A stretch of 64,000 bases of DNA, from assembly GCA_002425245.1 (NCBI GenBank), contig DILW01000015.1:1-64000 (forward strand), written 5' to 3'. The translations under genes were made by a program, and so were the position numbers. This DNA comes from Betaproteobacteria bacterium UBA5582 (lineage in GTDB: Bacteria; Pseudomonadota; Gammaproteobacteria; Burkholderiales; Rhodocyclaceae). Under the pieces are notes generated by a model. That model did not search any database. It was not told the origin of the DNA and saw nothing but the letters and a program-made list of their open reading frames with translations. Within the stretch, counting starts at the first letter, position 1; every line of letters starts with the position of its first letter. Positions 31,251 to 41,087 of the stretch are shown here, piece after piece.

Positions 31251-31537
31251 GGATGCGGCGGCGGTGCGTCGGGCACGGGCAGAACGGCGTGTTCAGCCTT
31301 GTCCGCGGCACGGCGCAGACGGGACAACTCGCGCCGCTGGCGGAAAACGACGCCGACCAGCGACAGCACGCCCAGCACCGCTCCGGCGGCGAAGAAGACC
31401 AGCAGCAGGATGACCAGCGGAGCCTGCCATTGGTATTCGAGCACCAGATTCAGGGTGACCGGCGCCGTGTTCTGGATGGCAAAGACGACCAGAAAGGCAA
31501 AGATGATGAACCGCAGAAACCAGGTAAGCGCTGTCAT
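31247..31537 (-). CDS. lapA: LPS assembly protein LapA (DUF1049)
   Basis: This small inner-membrane protein is the partner of LapB. It has two hydrophobic segments, LRFIIFAFLVVFAIQNTAP and PLVILLLVFFAAGAVLGVLS, then a basic coiled-coil-like tail (RQRRELSRLRRAADKAE). I start it at the ATG (MTALTWF), 96 residues; an in-frame TTG nine bases upstream is possible. No strong ribosome-binding site is seen, and an intrinsic terminator hairpin ends just before it. Expression may therefore depend on readthrough from ihfB or on a promoter within ihfB. Confidence 0.9.
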   Translation of the reverse strand: MTALTWFLRFIIFAFLVVFAIQNTAPVTLNLVLEYQWQAPLVILLLVFFAAGAVLGVLSLVGVVFRQRRELSRLRRAADKAEHAVLPVPDAPPPHP

Positions 31538-31548
31538 GACATTCAATG

Positions 31549-31575
31549 AAAAGGGGCAGTGAAACTCACTGCCCC
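31549..31575 (-). terminator. intrinsic terminator behind ihfB
   Basis: GGGGCAGTG (31553-31561) and CACTGCCCC (31567-31575) are perfect 9-bp arms with a 5-nt loop, followed on the minus strand by TTTTC. It ends the rpsA-ihfB transcript and lies only about 12 bp before lapA. Confidence 0.85.
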
Positions 31576-31604
31576 GAATCTACCACATTGGGCCAAGCCC
31601 GGCT

Positions 31605-31889
31605 TCAGATCGACTGATCGACCCGCTCGCGCAGTTCCTTGCCAGCCTTGAAATGGGGAACCCACTTCGCCGGCACGCTGACCTTGTCCCCGGATTTCGG
31701 GTTACGTCCAACGCGCGGCGGCCGGTAATTGAGCGCAAAGCTGCCAAATCCGCGGATCTCGATGCGGTCCCCGCGCACCAGCGCTTCGGACATCGCATCG
31801 AGAATCATCTTGACTGCGAAATCGGCATCCTTCGCCACCAGTTGGGGAAAGCGTTCCGCCAGCCGGGCGATGAGCTCGGATTTGGTCAT
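31605..31889 (-). CDS. ihfB: integration host factor subunit beta
   Basis: IhfB is half of the IHF heterodimer that bends DNA at specific sites for transcription, replication and recombination. The 94-residue protein begins [23 protein letters not shown]. It has the HU/IHF arm region [20 protein letters not shown] with the intercalating proline (NPKSG). The C-terminus [15 protein letters not shown] is typical of the beta subunit. It lies 12 bp after rpsA, the conserved rpsA-ihfB order, and is followed by a strong terminator. Confidence 0.96.
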   Translation of the reverse strand: MTKSELIARLAERFPQLVAKDADFAVKMILDAMSEALVRGDRIEIRGFGSFALNYRPPRVGRNPKSGDKVSVPAKWVPHFKAGKELRERVDQSI

Positions 31890-31901
31890 GTCGCCTGCCT
31901 A

Positions 31902-33578
31902 TCAGCCTTGCTGGTTCAGCTTGGCCTTGAGCAGGGCACCAAGGTTGGTCGTACCGGTAGCGGCGGAAGTGTCGGCAGAGAACTTCTGCATCGCTTCGTG
32001 CTGTTCGGCTTGGTCCTTGGCCTTGATCGACAGGTTGATGCCGCGGGTCTTGCGATCCACGTTGATAATCATCGCTTCGATCTCGTCACCCACCTTCAGG
32101 TGTTGCGACAGGTCTTCGGTACGCTCGCGGGAGAACTCGGAGGCACGCAGGTAGGCTTCGTTGTCGCCGTCCAGGGTAACCACGGCGCCACGGGCGTCGA
32201 CCGACTTGACGGTGCCGCGGACGATGCTGTTCTTCTCGTGCGTGGCGATGAAGTTGGCGTACGGATCACCGTCGAGCTGCTTAATGCCCAGGGAGATGCG
32301 TTCCTTCTCGACGTCGATGCCGAGAACCACGGCTTCGACTTCGTCACCCTTCTTGAAGTTGCGGATGGCTTCTTCGCCGGTCGCCGACCAGGACAGGTCG
32401 GACAGGTGCACCAGACCATCGATGCCGCCGGGCAGGCCGATGAAGATACCGAAGTCGGTGATCGACTTGATGGCACCCTTGACCTTGTCGCCCTTCTTCT
32501 GGTTCATGGCGAACTCGTCCCACGGATTCGCCTGGCACTGCTTCATGCCCAGCGAGATGCGGCGACGCTCTTCGTCGATTTCCAGGATCATGACTTCGAC
32601 TTCGTCGCCGAGCGAGACAACCTTGGACGGGTGGACGTTCTTGTTGGTCCAGTCCATTTCGGAGACGTGCACCAGGCCTTCGATACCCTGTTCGATTTCG
32701 ACGAAGCCGCCGTAATCGGTCAGGTTGGTGACCTTGCCGAACAGGCGGGTGCCGGCCGGGTAACGGCGGGCAATACCAACCCACGGATCGTCGCCCAGCT
32801 GCTTCATGCCCAGCGAGACGCGGTTCTTCTCGGCGTCGAACTTGAGGATCTTGGCGGTAACTTCGTCACCGACGTTGAGCACTTCGCTCGGGTGACGGAC
32901 ACGGCGCCAGGCCAGGTCGGTGATGTGCAGCAGGCCATCGATGCCGCCCAGGTCGACGAATGCGCCGTAGTCGGTGATGTTCTTGACGATACCCTTGACG
33001 GTGGCACCTTCCTTGAGGTTTTCCATCAGCTTTTCGCGATCCTTGTCGGCGGTCGCTTCGAGGACGGCACGACGGGACAGGACGACGTTGTTGCGCTTGC
33101 GGTCAAGCTTGATGACCTTGAACTCCATGGTCTTGCCTTCGTACGGCGTGGTGTCCTTGACCGGACGCATGTCGACCAGCGAGCCCGGGAGGAAGGCACG
33201 GACGCCGTTGGACATGACGGTGAGACCACCCTTGACCTTGCCGGTGATGGTGCCGGAAACCAGGGCACCGTCGTTGAGGGCTTGCTCGAGGAAGTTCCAG
33301 GAGGCGATGCGCTTGGCGCGATCGCGGGAAAGACGGGTCGAACCGTAGCCGTCTTCCAGCATTTCAATGGCGACCTGGACGAAATCGCCGATGGCGACTT
33401 CAACTTCACCCTGGTCGTTGAGGAATTCTTCTACGGGAACGTAGGATTCGGATTTCAGGCCAGCGTTGACCACGACGAAATTGTGGTCGATGCCCACCAC
33501 TTCAGCAGTGATGACTTCGCCTTGACGCATTTCCTGGCGGGCCAGGGATTCTTCAAAAAGTTGAGCAAAAGATTCCAT
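31902..33578 (-). CDS. rpsA: 30S ribosomal protein S1
   Basis: S1 binds mRNA leaders and brings them to the 30S subunit. The 558-residue protein contains six S1 repeats. They are recognisable from elements such as [59 protein letters not shown] and [20 protein letters not shown]. The N-terminus [20 protein letters not shown] is typical. The 51-bp gap to the upstream aroA-cmk gene includes the small palindrome ACCCGCAGCGGGT (33611-33623), a possible leader hairpin; S1 regulates itself through leader RNA in other bacteria. Confidence 0.97.
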   Translation of the reverse strand: MESFAQLFEESLARQEMRQGEVITAEVVGIDHNFVVVNAGLKSESYVPVEEFLNDQGEVEVAIGDFVQVAIEMLEDGYGSTRLSRDRAKRIASWNFLEQALNDGALVSGTITGKVKGGLTVMSNGVRAFLPGSLVDMRPVKDTTPYEGKTMEFKVIKLDRKRNNVVLSRRAVLEATADKDREKLMENLKEGATVKGIVKNITDYGAFVDLGGIDGLLHITDLAWRRVRHPSEVLNVGDEVTAKILKFDAEKNRVSLGMKQLGDDPWVGIARRYPAGTRLFGKVTNLTDYGGFVEIEQGIEGLVHVSEMDWTNKNVHPSKVVSLGDEVEVMILEIDEERRRISLGMKQCQANPWDEFAMNQKKGDKVKGAIKSITDFGIFIGLPGGIDGLVHLSDLSWSATGEEAIRNFKKGDEVEAVVLGIDVEKERISLGIKQLDGDPYANFIATHEKNSIVRGTVKSVDARGAVVTLDGDNEAYLRASEFSRERTEDLSQHLKVGDEIEAMIINVDRKTRGINLSIKAKDQAEQHEAMQKFSADTSAATGTTNLGALLKAKLNQQG

Positions 33579-33629
33579 TACGGAGTGAGTTCCTTGCCAC
33601 GAATCAGACGACCCGCAGCGGGTTGAAGG

Positions 33630-35564
33630 TTAATGAAATGACGCTTCCGCATACCAGTCCAGCACCTGTTTCACCGCCTGTTCGATGGTGAGATGCGTGG
33701 TTTCCAGCAGCCGGGCATCCGCTTCCTGTCTGAGCGGCGCCACGCTCCGCTGAGAATCACGCGCGTCACGTTGCTGCAGGTCAGCCAGAAGGTCCGGGAG
33801 ATTAGCAGAGAAACCTTTTTCGATCAACTGCTTATGGCGGCGCTCGGCACGCGCTTCGGCAGTCGCTGTCAGGAAGACCTTGAGCGGCGCCTGCGGGAAG
33901 ACCACCGAACCCATGTCGCGCCCGTCGCCGACCAGGCCGGGCGCCGTGTTGAAGGCACGCTGGCGGAACAGCAGCGCCGCGCGCACCGCCGGCAGGGCCG
34001 CGACTTTCGAGGCGCCGGCCGAAATGTCTTCGGTGCGGATGGCGTCGCCAACCAACGCGCCGGCCAGGCGAATATCCTCACCGGTGAAGACGACGTCGAG
34101 CCCGGCGGCAATCGCCGCCACACCGGCTTCGTCGTCCCAGGCAACGTTCGCCCGTTGCGCGGCGAGCGCGGTCAGCCGGTAGAGCGCACCGGAATCAAGA
34201 TAAGCGAAGCCGAGTGCAGCGGCGACGCGCCCCGCCACCGTCCCCTTGCCGGAAGCCGACGGGCCATCGATGGCGATCACCGGTGCGGCCCGGGTGACTG
34301 CGGCGAAACGCTCGAAATAATCGGGGAAGGTCTTGGCCACGCACTTCGGATCGTTGATCCGCAGCGGCGTCGCAAAAGCGGCGAGCGAGAAGCACATCGC
34401 CATGCGGTGATCGTCGTAGGTATCGATCGCCGCGGGACGGATCGCCGCGGGGGTGACCTTGATGTAATCGGCGCCCTCCTCGACCTCGGCGCCGAGCTTC
34501 CTCAACTCGGTCGCCATTGCCGCAATGCGGTCGGTTTCCTTGACCCGCCAGCTAGCGATATTGCGCAGCGTCGTTGTTCCCCGGGCAAACAGCGCGGCGG
34601 TGGCCAGCGTCATCGCCGCGTCGGGGATGTGGTTGCAGTCGAGGTCGACCGCGACCAGGCCGCCCTGCGGCGCGCGGGCGGACATCCAGTTCGGCCCGGT
34701 TTCGATGATGGCGCCCATCTGCGCCAGTGCTTCGGCGAATTTGACATCGCCCTGAATCGAGTCGGCACCCACGCCCTCGACGCGCAGCGGCCCGCCGCCA
34801 ATGGCGCCGAGGGCCAGGAAATAGGACGCCGACGAGGCATCGCCCTCGACATACACCGTACCCGGCGACAGGTAGCGGCTACCAGCCTTGACCGTGAAGC
34901 GCTGCCAGCCGTCGCGCTCGACGACAACGCCGAAGCGGGCCATGGTGGCCAGCGTGATCTCGATGTAGGGCTTGGAAATCAGCTCGCCGACGACCTCGAC
35001 CGTGACGGTCTCGCCGGTCAGCGGCAAGGCCATCAAGAGGCCGGTCAGGAACTGGCTGGAGACGTCGCCGCGCACCTTGACCGCGCCGCCCGGACGGATC
35101 GTCGCCGGCTTCAGTTGCAGCGGCGGGTAGCCGTCGTTGCCGAGGTAAGTGACGTCGGCGCCGAGCTGGCGCAGGCCGTCGACCAGGTCGCCGATCGGCC
35201 GCTCATGCATGCGGGCGACGCCCTTCAGCACGTAATCGCCGCCGGCCAGCGCCAGCGCCGCGGTGAGTGGGCGGAAGGCAGTGCCGGCGTTACCAAGAAA
35301 GAGTTCCGCCTGGCGGACCGGGAAGCGACCGCCGCAACCGGCGATTTTCCAGGCTTCGCCGCCCAGGTGCGTGACGCCGACGCCGAGCGTCTGCAGGGCT
35401 TCCAGCATGCGCTCGGTGTCGTCGGAAGCGAGCAGGTCGCGCACCTCGGTCTCGCCCTCGGCAAGCGCCGCCAGCAGCAGGACGCGGTTGGAAATGCTCT
35501 TTGAGCCAGGCAGGCGGACAGTGCCGGCGGCAGACAACAACTGGGGGAGATCGAGGAATTCCAT
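33630..35564 (-). CDS. aroA-cmk: fused EPSP synthase / cytidylate kinase (AroA-Cmk)
   Basis: A single 644-residue frame joins two enzymes. Residues 1 to about 425 are 3-phosphoshikimate 1-carboxyvinyltransferase (shikimate pathway), with [36 protein letters not shown] and MALPLTG. Residues from about 427 are CMP kinase, with the P-loop [26 protein letters not shown] and [10 protein letters not shown]. There is no stop between the halves, and the linker is only a few residues after the AroA end [11 protein letters not shown]. Such fusions are known in some betaproteobacteria. It begins the aroA-cmk-rpsA-ihfB unit. Confidence 0.95.
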   Translation of the reverse strand: MEFLDLPQLLSAAGTVRLPGSKSISNRVLLLAALAEGETEVRDLLASDDTERMLEALQTLGVGVTHLGGEAWKIAGCGGRFPVRQAELFLGNAGTAFRPLTAALALAGGDYVLKGVARMHERPIGDLVDGLRQLGADVTYLGNDGYPPLQLKPATIRPGGAVKVRGDVSSQFLTGLLMALPLTGETVTVEVVGELISKPYIEITLATMARFGVVVERDGWQRFTVKAGSRYLSPGTVYVEGDASSASYFLALGAIGGGPLRVEGVGADSIQGDVKFAEALAQMGAIIETGPNWMSARAPQGGLVAVDLDCNHIPDAAMTLATAALFARGTTTLRNIASWRVKETDRIAAMATELRKLGAEVEEGADYIKVTPAAIRPAAIDTYDDHRMAMCFSLAAFATPLRINDPKCVAKTFPDYFERFAAVTRAAPVIAIDGPSASGKGTVAGRVAAALGFAYLDSGALYRLTALAAQRANVAWDDEAGVAAIAAGLDVVFTGEDIRLAGALVGDAIRTEDISAGASKVAALPAVRAALLFRQRAFNTAPGLVGDGRDMGSVVFPQAPLKVFLTATAEARAERRHKQLIEKGFSANLPDLLADLQQRDARDSQRSVAPLRQEADARLLETTHLTIEQAVKQVLDWYAEASFH

Positions 35565-35594
35565 GGGGCGTAGGCGGCAATGAGGAGGGGGCGC

Positions 35595-35623
35595 AAGCTA
35601 GGTGAAGCCTGCAGGTTTGTCAA
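35595..35623 (-). promoter_or_regulatory. sigma-70 promoter of aroA-cmk
   Basis: On the minus strand TTGACA (35623-35618), a 17-bp spacer and TAGCTT (35600-35595) lie about 30 bp before the AroA-Cmk start. It follows the end of the polysaccharide locus, where I see no intrinsic terminator, so readthrough is also possible. Confidence 0.6.
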
Positions 35624-35635
35624 TCAAACGGCTGA

Positions 35636-37450
35636 TCAGGGAAAGGGGGCATATTCGGGAACGAAGCGCCGCAGATTTTCCTTGACCTGCGCCGAGTCCA
35701 TCACCGCTTCCGTTGCCAGCCAGGCATTCACGCCCTCTTCCCAGGCGCTGTCCGGCGCGGCCTCGGCCCGGGCCACGCGCAGTTTCGGATGCGGTGTTGC
35801 CAGGGTCTGTTCGTTGTCGGTCAGCAGTTCCTCGTAGAGCTTCTCCCCGGGACGCAAACCGGTGAAGACGATTTTCACCTCTTCGTCGGAGAAGCCGGAC
35901 AGTCGAATCATGTCGCGGGCCAGATCGGCGATCTTGATCGGCTCGCCCATTTCGAGGACGAAAATCTCGCCGCCGTTGCCCATCAGTCCTGCTTGCAGCA
36001 CCAGCTGGGCGGCTTCGGGTATCAACATGAAATAACGGATGATGTCGGGGTGGGTCACGGTCACCGGACCGCCGCGCGCAATCTGCTCGCGGAACTTGGG
36101 GATCACCGAACCGTTGCTGCCCAGGACATTGCCGAAACGAACGGTGATGAAGCGCGTTCTGCCCTTGTCCCGGATACTGCCGATCAGACGTTCGGCCAGA
36201 CGCTTGCTGGCACCCATCACATTGGTGGGATTGACTGCCTTGTCGGTCGAAATCAGGACCAGTTTTTCGATCCCGTGGCGTATCGCCGCCTCGGCCACGC
36301 AGCGGGAACCGATCACGTTGTTGCGGATCGCCTGCCAGGCATTCTCCCCTTCCATCAAGGGCACATGCTTGTAGGCTGCCGCATGGAAGACGACGGACGG
36401 CGCGTACTTCGAAAAGACACGATCGAGCAGCGCCTTGTCCTTGATGTCGCCGACGATGCACGCCGTCGCCACCCCGGGGTACTTTTCCTGGAATTCCTGG
36501 TCAAGCAGATAGAGGGCGAACTCGGAGAGTTCGAACAGAACCAGCAGACGCGGCTTGAAATTCGCCACCTGACGGGCCAGCTCGGAACCGATCGAACCGC
36601 CGGCCCCGGTCACCAGCACCACGTGCTCCCCCAACCAGCCGCGCAATCCGCTGCCGTCCAGCTGGACCGGTTCGCGGCCGAGAATGTCCTCCAGTTCGAC
36701 CGGACGCACATGGGAAATCGAAATCCGTCCGCTCAGCACATCGTCCAGCACCGGCACCGTCAGCACCTGCAGCCCGGCATTGATCGCCGCCTCGGTGGCC
36801 CGGCGGCGCTGGGCGATGGAGGAAGAAGGCATGGCCACGATGGCGTGGCTGAAACTCAGGCTCTCCGCCAACTCGGGCAATTCCTCGACGCTCCCCAGGA
36901 TGGGCAAACCGGCGAGGCGCTTGCCCTTTCTCGACACGTCCTCATCGACAAAACCGACCACCCGCCACTCCGGACGCGATGCCAGCTCCCGGGCCAGGCT
37001 CGCCCCCTCCTGCCCGGCGCCGATGACCAGGACGTTGGTCCGCTCCGTGTTGTTCCAGATCGACAGCAGACCGTCGCGCCAGGCGCGATAGAAGAAGCGC
37101 CCCGCCCCCATCATCAGAAGCAGGATCAGGGGTTGCAGGACCAGGATGGAACGCGGAACGCTGGCCATGCGATTGGCCAGCGCGATCACCACCGGCACCA
37201 GCACGGCAGCCAGGGCGATGGCGAAAATGATCCGCTTCAGATCGGGCAAACTGGCAAAACGCCAGATGCCGCGGTACAGGCCGAACAGGTGGAAGGACGC
37301 CGCCTGAACCACGACGACGAAAGGCAGGGTCGCCAGCATGCCCGCCCAGTAGGCTGGCGGCACGTCGAAATTGAAGCGCAACCAGTAAGCCAGCATCCAG
37401 GCCGCCATCGCAGAACAGATGTCATGCAGGATGACCAGCAGTGAACGCAT
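35636..37450 (-). CDS. UDP-GlcNAc 4,6-dehydratase, PglF/WbpM/CapD type
   Basis: This membrane-bound nucleotide-sugar dehydratase is expected to turn UDP-GlcNAc into the UDP-4-keto-6-deoxy sugar. The 604-residue protein has four N-terminal helices (residues 1-125) and a first Rossmann domain (VLVIGAGQEGASLARELAS). The catalytic SDR domain has VTGAGGSIGSELARQVA (about residue 283) and LISTDKAVNPTNVMGASK, in which the usual Tyr is Met, as in PglF and WbpM. The start ATG overlaps the upstream aminotransferase stop (TGATG). A longer frame to 37501 exists but lies inside the aminotransferase gene. Confidence 0.9.
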   Translation of the reverse strand: MRSLLVILHDICSAMAAWMLAYWLRFNFDVPPAYWAGMLATLPFVVVVQAASFHLFGLYRGIWRFASLPDLKRIIFAIALAAVLVPVVIALANRMASVPRSILVLQPLILLLMMGAGRFFYRAWRDGLLSIWNNTERTNVLVIGAGQEGASLARELASRPEWRVVGFVDEDVSRKGKRLAGLPILGSVEELPELAESLSFSHAIVAMPSSSIAQRRRATEAAINAGLQVLTVPVLDDVLSGRISISHVRPVELEDILGREPVQLDGSGLRGWLGEHVVLVTGAGGSIGSELARQVANFKPRLLVLFELSEFALYLLDQEFQEKYPGVATACIVGDIKDKALLDRVFSKYAPSVVFHAAAYKHVPLMEGENAWQAIRNNVIGSRCVAEAAIRHGIEKLVLISTDKAVNPTNVMGASKRLAERLIGSIRDKGRTRFITVRFGNVLGSNGSVIPKFREQIARGGPVTVTHPDIIRYFMLIPEAAQLVLQAGLMGNGGEIFVLEMGEPIKIADLARDMIRLSGFSDEEVKIVFTGLRPGEKLYEELLTDNEQTLATPHPKLRVARAEAAPDSAWEEGVNAWLATEAVMDSAQVKENLRRFVPEYAPFP

Positions 37451-38667
37451 CAAAAGCTCCCCGCCGTTGCCACTGCCATGACCTTGGCCACTGCCGCACA
37501 ACTGTCGTCGATCTCGGCATCGGTCAGCGTGTGGTGCACCTGGAACATCACGCTGGTCTCGCCCAGTTCCACCGCCACCGGATGCGGCGTGCGCGGCCCG
37601 AGACCGGCATTGACGAAGGCCTTCTCGCGGTAGATCTCGCTGCAGGTTCCGACCATGCAGGGAATGCCTTCCGCCGCAATTGCGTCGACGACCCGGGTGC
37701 GGCTCCAGTCAGGCGCCAGGCTGGCGAGGTCGATGAAAGCGTAGTACTTGTAGCAGGCCGATTTTCCCCATGCCGGAAAAGACGCCACGCGTATCCCCGG
37801 GATGGCGGCGAGGCCGGCGGCCAGTCGCTCGGCATTCCGCTGCCGTTGCGCGTTCCATGCGGGAAGCTTCTCCAGTTGCCGGCGTCCGATCGCCGCCTGC
37901 ATTTCGGTCATCCGCCAGTTCGTGCCAAAGCTCTCGTGCAGCCAGCGGAAACCCGGAGGATGCACCGTGTCGTGCACCGCCGACCAGGATTTGCCGTGAT
38001 CCTTGTACGACCAGGCTTTCTTCCAGCGGGCCTCGTCGTCGAGCAGGAAGATGCCGCCTTCGCCGCCGGTGGTCATGATCTTGTCCTGGCAGAAGGAAAA
38101 TGCCGAACAATGACCGATGGAGCCCAGCGGGCGCCCCTTGTAGCTGCCGCCATGCGCCTGCGCGCAGTCCTCGATGACGATGAGACCGCGGGCCTCGGCG
38201 AGCGCCATGATCGGATCCATGTCGCACGGAATGCCGGCCAGATGCACCACCACGATCGCCTTCGTCCGTTCGCTCAGAACCGCGGCGATGGTCTCAGCCG
38301 AAAGTCCCTGGGTCAGCGGATCGATATCGGCGACCACCGGCACGGCGCCGCGCATCACCGCGCAGCTCGCCGAAGCGATGAAGGTTCTGGCCGGAACGAC
38401 GACCTCATCCCCGGCGCCGATGTCGTAGGCCATCAGGGCCAGCTCCAGGGCCAGCGTGCCGTTGGCCAGGGCAATCGCATGCTTGCGCCCGACGAATTCG
38501 GCAAACTCCTGCTCGAAACGCCGACATTCGTTACCGGTCCAGTAATTGACTTTCCCCGAGGCCAGCACCGACGACGCGGCGTCGATTTCGTCCTGCTCGA
38601 AGCATGGCCAGGTCGGCCAGGCCTTCTTGCGCAAGGGCTCCCCCCCGAGGGATGCGAGATTACTCAT
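37450..38667 (-). CDS. DegT/DnrJ/EryC1 aminotransferase, PglE-like
   Basis: This PLP-dependent sugar aminotransferase probably aminates C4 of the keto sugar made by the adjacent dehydratase, as PglE does. The 405-residue protein has LANGTLALELALMAYDIGAG, PARTFIASASCAVMRGAVP, IEDCAQAHGGSYKGRPLGSI and the PLP lysine in FSFCQDKIMTTGGEGG (about residue 193). I start at MSNLASLGG, preceded by GAAGGA, rather than far upstream in the acetyltransferase gene. It overlaps the acetyltransferase end by 8 bp and the dehydratase start by 1 bp. Confidence 0.88.
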   Translation of the reverse strand: MSNLASLGGEPLRKKAWPTWPCFEQDEIDAASSVLASGKVNYWTGNECRRFEQEFAEFVGRKHAIALANGTLALELALMAYDIGAGDEVVVPARTFIASASCAVMRGAVPVVADIDPLTQGLSAETIAAVLSERTKAIVVVHLAGIPCDMDPIMALAEARGLIVIEDCAQAHGGSYKGRPLGSIGHCSAFSFCQDKIMTTGGEGGIFLLDDEARWKKAWSYKDHGKSWSAVHDTVHPPGFRWLHESFGTNWRMTEMQAAIGRRQLEKLPAWNAQRQRNAERLAAGLAAIPGIRVASFPAWGKSACYKYYAFIDLASLAPDWSRTRVVDAIAAEGIPCMVGTCSEIYREKAFVNAGLGPRTPHPVAVELGETSVMFQVHHTLTDAEIDDSCAAVAKVMAVATAGSF

Positions 38668-39301
38668 TCCTTCGCTCCAGTTTCCGCGCCGGATTACCGG
38701 CATAAGTTTCATGTGCGGGCACGTCGCTGGTGACGATCGCCCCCGCTGCAATTCTTGCCCCATCCCCGATGGCGACTCCGGGCAGGACGACGCAGCCGGC
38801 CCCGAGCAGAACCCGGTCGCCGACCTGCACGCCGCCGCAGATCGTCGTCCCCGGCGCCACGTGCACGCCATTGCCGATCACGCAGTCGTGATCGATGCTG
38901 GCCCGGGTATTGACGATGACGTTGTCGCCGACCGCAGTGTCGGCATTGATCACGGCCCCGGGCATGACCACCGTTCCGCGGCCGATGCGGGCGGTGGTGG
39001 CAATCACCGCCGAGCGGTGTACCGCACTCACCAGCGCCACGCCGGCATCGAGCAGGGCCTGGGCGATCCTGGCCCGGGCTTCGTTGTTGCCGATGGCCAC
39101 GATGGCACCGGCCTGCGCCCGGGCAGTCGCCATTCCCTGCTGTTCGTCGACCACCGCACAACCGTGGATGCTGCGCCCGGCCTTGGCCGGGTCGGCATCG
39201 GCCAGCGCGGAGACCGCGTATTTCCCTTCGTCCCGGAGGCAATCGACAACCACCTTGGCGTGCCCGCCGGCACCGAATACGACCACCTGTCCACCGGTCA
39301 T
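38660..39301 (-). CDS. PglD-like N-acetyltransferase
   Basis: This sugar N-acetyltransferase has an N-terminal Rossmann-like domain ([17 protein letters not shown]) followed by a left-handed beta-helix of hexapeptide repeats ([20 protein letters not shown] and onward). It has PglD/NeuD layout and length (213 residues). The likely catalytic histidine is in [21 protein letters not shown]. In the bacillosamine pathway it would acetylate the 4-amino group to give UDP-N,N'-diacetylbacillosamine. It overlaps pglC-like (ATGA) and the aminotransferase gene, so all are translationally coupled. Confidence 0.88.
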   Translation of the reverse strand: MTGGQVVVFGAGGHAKVVVDCLRDEGKYAVSALADADPAKAGRSIHGCAVVDEQQGMATARAQAGAIVAIGNNEARARIAQALLDAGVALVSAVHRSAVIATTARIGRGTVVMPGAVINADTAVGDNVIVNTRASIDHDCVIGNGVHVAPGTTICGGVQVGDRVLLGAGCVVLPGVAIGDGARIAAGAIVTSDVPAHETYAGNPARKLERRNE

Positions 39302-39903
39302 GGATTTCCTTCACCGGCATTGCCGGTAAATTTTTTCGCGGTAACCTCACCTTGCTGGGAGATGCCGCTGCGTTTGAGCACGCGCATGACAGTCATGAAA
39401 AGAATGCGTAGATCGAGGAAAAAGCTCTGATTTTCCACGTACCAGACGTCAAGCGCAAACTTCTCCTCCCAGGAAATGGCATTGCGCCCATTCACCTGAG
39501 CCCAGCCGGTAATCCCCGGGCGCACCAGATGCCGCCTGGATTGCTCCGGCGAATACAGCGGCAGGTACTCCATCAGCAACGGCCGCGGGCCGACCAGGCT
39601 CATTTCGCCCTTGAGCACGTTGATCAACTGCGGCAACTCGTCGAGACTCGATGCGCGCAGGCGCTTGCCGAACGCCGACAGGCGCAGTTCGTCCGGCAGC
39701 AACTCGCCGTGCTCGTCGCGTTCATCGGACATGGTCCGGAATTTCAGGAAGCGGAAAGCTTGGCCATGCAGACCCGGTCGCACCTGGCGCAGCAGCAGCG
39801 GGCGCCCGAGAAACGCCCACACCAGCAGGCCGACCACCAGCATCACCGGTGACAGCAGCAACAGCAGCGACAAGGCAACAACGACGTCAAACAGGCGCTT
39901 CAA
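39298..39903 (-). CDS. PglC-like initiating phosphoglycosyltransferase
   Basis: This membrane enzyme transfers a sugar 1-phosphate from the UDP-sugar to undecaprenyl phosphate and starts the glycan. The 201-residue protein is the minimal PglC size: one N-terminal re-entrant hydrophobic helix ([19 protein letters not shown]), then [19 protein letters not shown] with the catalytic Asp-Glu neighbourhood. It continues with [38 protein letters not shown] and [20 protein letters not shown]. Next to PglD/E/F-like genes the substrate is most likely UDP-diNAc-bacillosamine. Confidence 0.92.
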   Translation of the reverse strand: MKRLFDVVVALSLLLLLSPVMLVVGLLVWAFLGRPLLLRQVRPGLHGQAFRFLKFRTMSDERDEHGELLPDELRLSAFGKRLRASSLDELPQLINVLKGEMSLVGPRPLLMEYLPLYSPEQSRRHLVRPGITGWAQVNGRNAISWEEKFALDVWYVENQSFFLDLRILFMTVMRVLKRSGISQQGEVTAKKFTGNAGEGNP

Positions 39904-41087
39904 GGCGTTCCCCCGGTAGATCGACCCGGGCGGATTTTCTCATAGTAGGCCATCAGACCGCTGATCGACGCCTCGCGGGAAAACAGGGAAAGCGCCCGCT
40001 TTCTGGCCTTTTCCCCCATGGCGTGGCGCAAATCGGGGTTTTCAATCAACTGGGCGACGGCAGCGGCAATCCCCGCCGCATCGCCGGGCTCGTGCAAGAG
40101 ACCGGTCTCACCCGCCTCGATGGCGTCGGTCACCCCGTAGATGCGCGAAGCCACCGCAGGCACGCCGGCGGCCGCGGCCTCGATGACCACCATCCCGAAA
40201 CCCTCACGGTAGCTGGGCAGGCAAAACACGTCGGCGGCGGCCATGAAACGTGCCGGTTGATCGGTATAGGGCGCGTGGTGCAAGCGCTTGCCCCAGGCAT
40301 CCTGAGCTGACGCAAGGGCCAGCAGGCCGCCCTCGTCCGGCCCGACCAGAAGCAGGTGGGCATCGGGAAACTGCTGCGACAGGCTGGCGAAAGCGGCGAT
40401 CAGGTCGGCGATCCCCTTGTCGCGATGCAAACGCCCGAGAAACAGCAGCACCGGCGCGCTCTCGGGAATCCCGAAATCCTCGCGGATGCACCGGCGCGCC
40501 TCGGCATCGGGTTTGAACTTTTCGGCATCCACGCCGCAAATCGAGCCGACGCCGATCACGCTCGCCTTGGCCGACGAAACCACGCCTTCGGCGACCAGGA
40601 AATCACGCTGCGAGGGGCTGTCGACCAGCACATGCGTGGCCAGCCCGGCCAGCAAACGGTCGAGCTGTTTCAACAACCAGCGCTTCCAGCCCTTTTTGTT
40701 GGCCCAGACCTGGCCGGTAAAGATGTGGATCCGGCATTCCGTCCCCGCCAGCCAGCCAGCCAGCATGGCGAGCAGACCGGCTTTGGGCGAAACCGAATGG
40801 ATCATGTCGAAGTGCTGCGCCCGGAACAGCCGGACAAGCTTGAGGAGGGCCTTCAGATCGGCCCACGGCGCAATCTGACGGGCGATTGCCACCGAATGGA
40901 AGGCCGCCTGCAAACCCAGTTGATCGAGAAAATCGCGGCTCGCCGAGTTGGCCACGACGGCGACCTCGTAGCGCTCCGAAGCCGCGGCGATGTGCCCGGG
41001 CAGGAATGCGCGGACCGTCATTTCGCTGGAAACGACATAGCAGATACTTGGGCGCCGGGGCTGCGACATGGTCAGAGAATGGATCAC
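39900..41087 (-). CDS. glycosyltransferase family 4 (PglA-like)
   Basis: This retaining GT-B glycosyltransferase is expected to add the second sugar to the lipid-linked glycan. Visible motifs are [19 protein letters not shown] in the N-domain, [20 protein letters not shown], and the C-domain nucleotide-binding [20 protein letters not shown] with the E-x7-E pair. The GTG at 41087 overlaps the upstream epimerase stop (GTGA); an ATG at 41069 (MSQPRRPS) is the alternative start. It overlaps the pglC-like gene by ATGA. The donor sugar is unknown. Confidence 0.88.
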   Translation of the reverse strand: MIHSLTMSQPRRPSICYVVSSEMTVRAFLPGHIAAASERYEVAVVANSASRDFLDQLGLQAAFHSVAIARQIAPWADLKALLKLVRLFRAQHFDMIHSVSPKAGLLAMLAGWLAGTECRIHIFTGQVWANKKGWKRWLLKQLDRLLAGLATHVLVDSPSQRDFLVAEGVVSSAKASVIGVGSICGVDAEKFKPDAEARRCIREDFGIPESAPVLLFLGRLHRDKGIADLIAAFASLSQQFPDAHLLLVGPDEGGLLALASAQDAWGKRLHHAPYTDQPARFMAAADVFCLPSYREGFGMVVIEAAAAGVPAVASRIYGVTDAIEAGETGLLHEPGDAAGIAAAVAQLIENPDLRHAMGEKARKRALSLFSREASISGLMAYYEKIRPGRSTGGTP

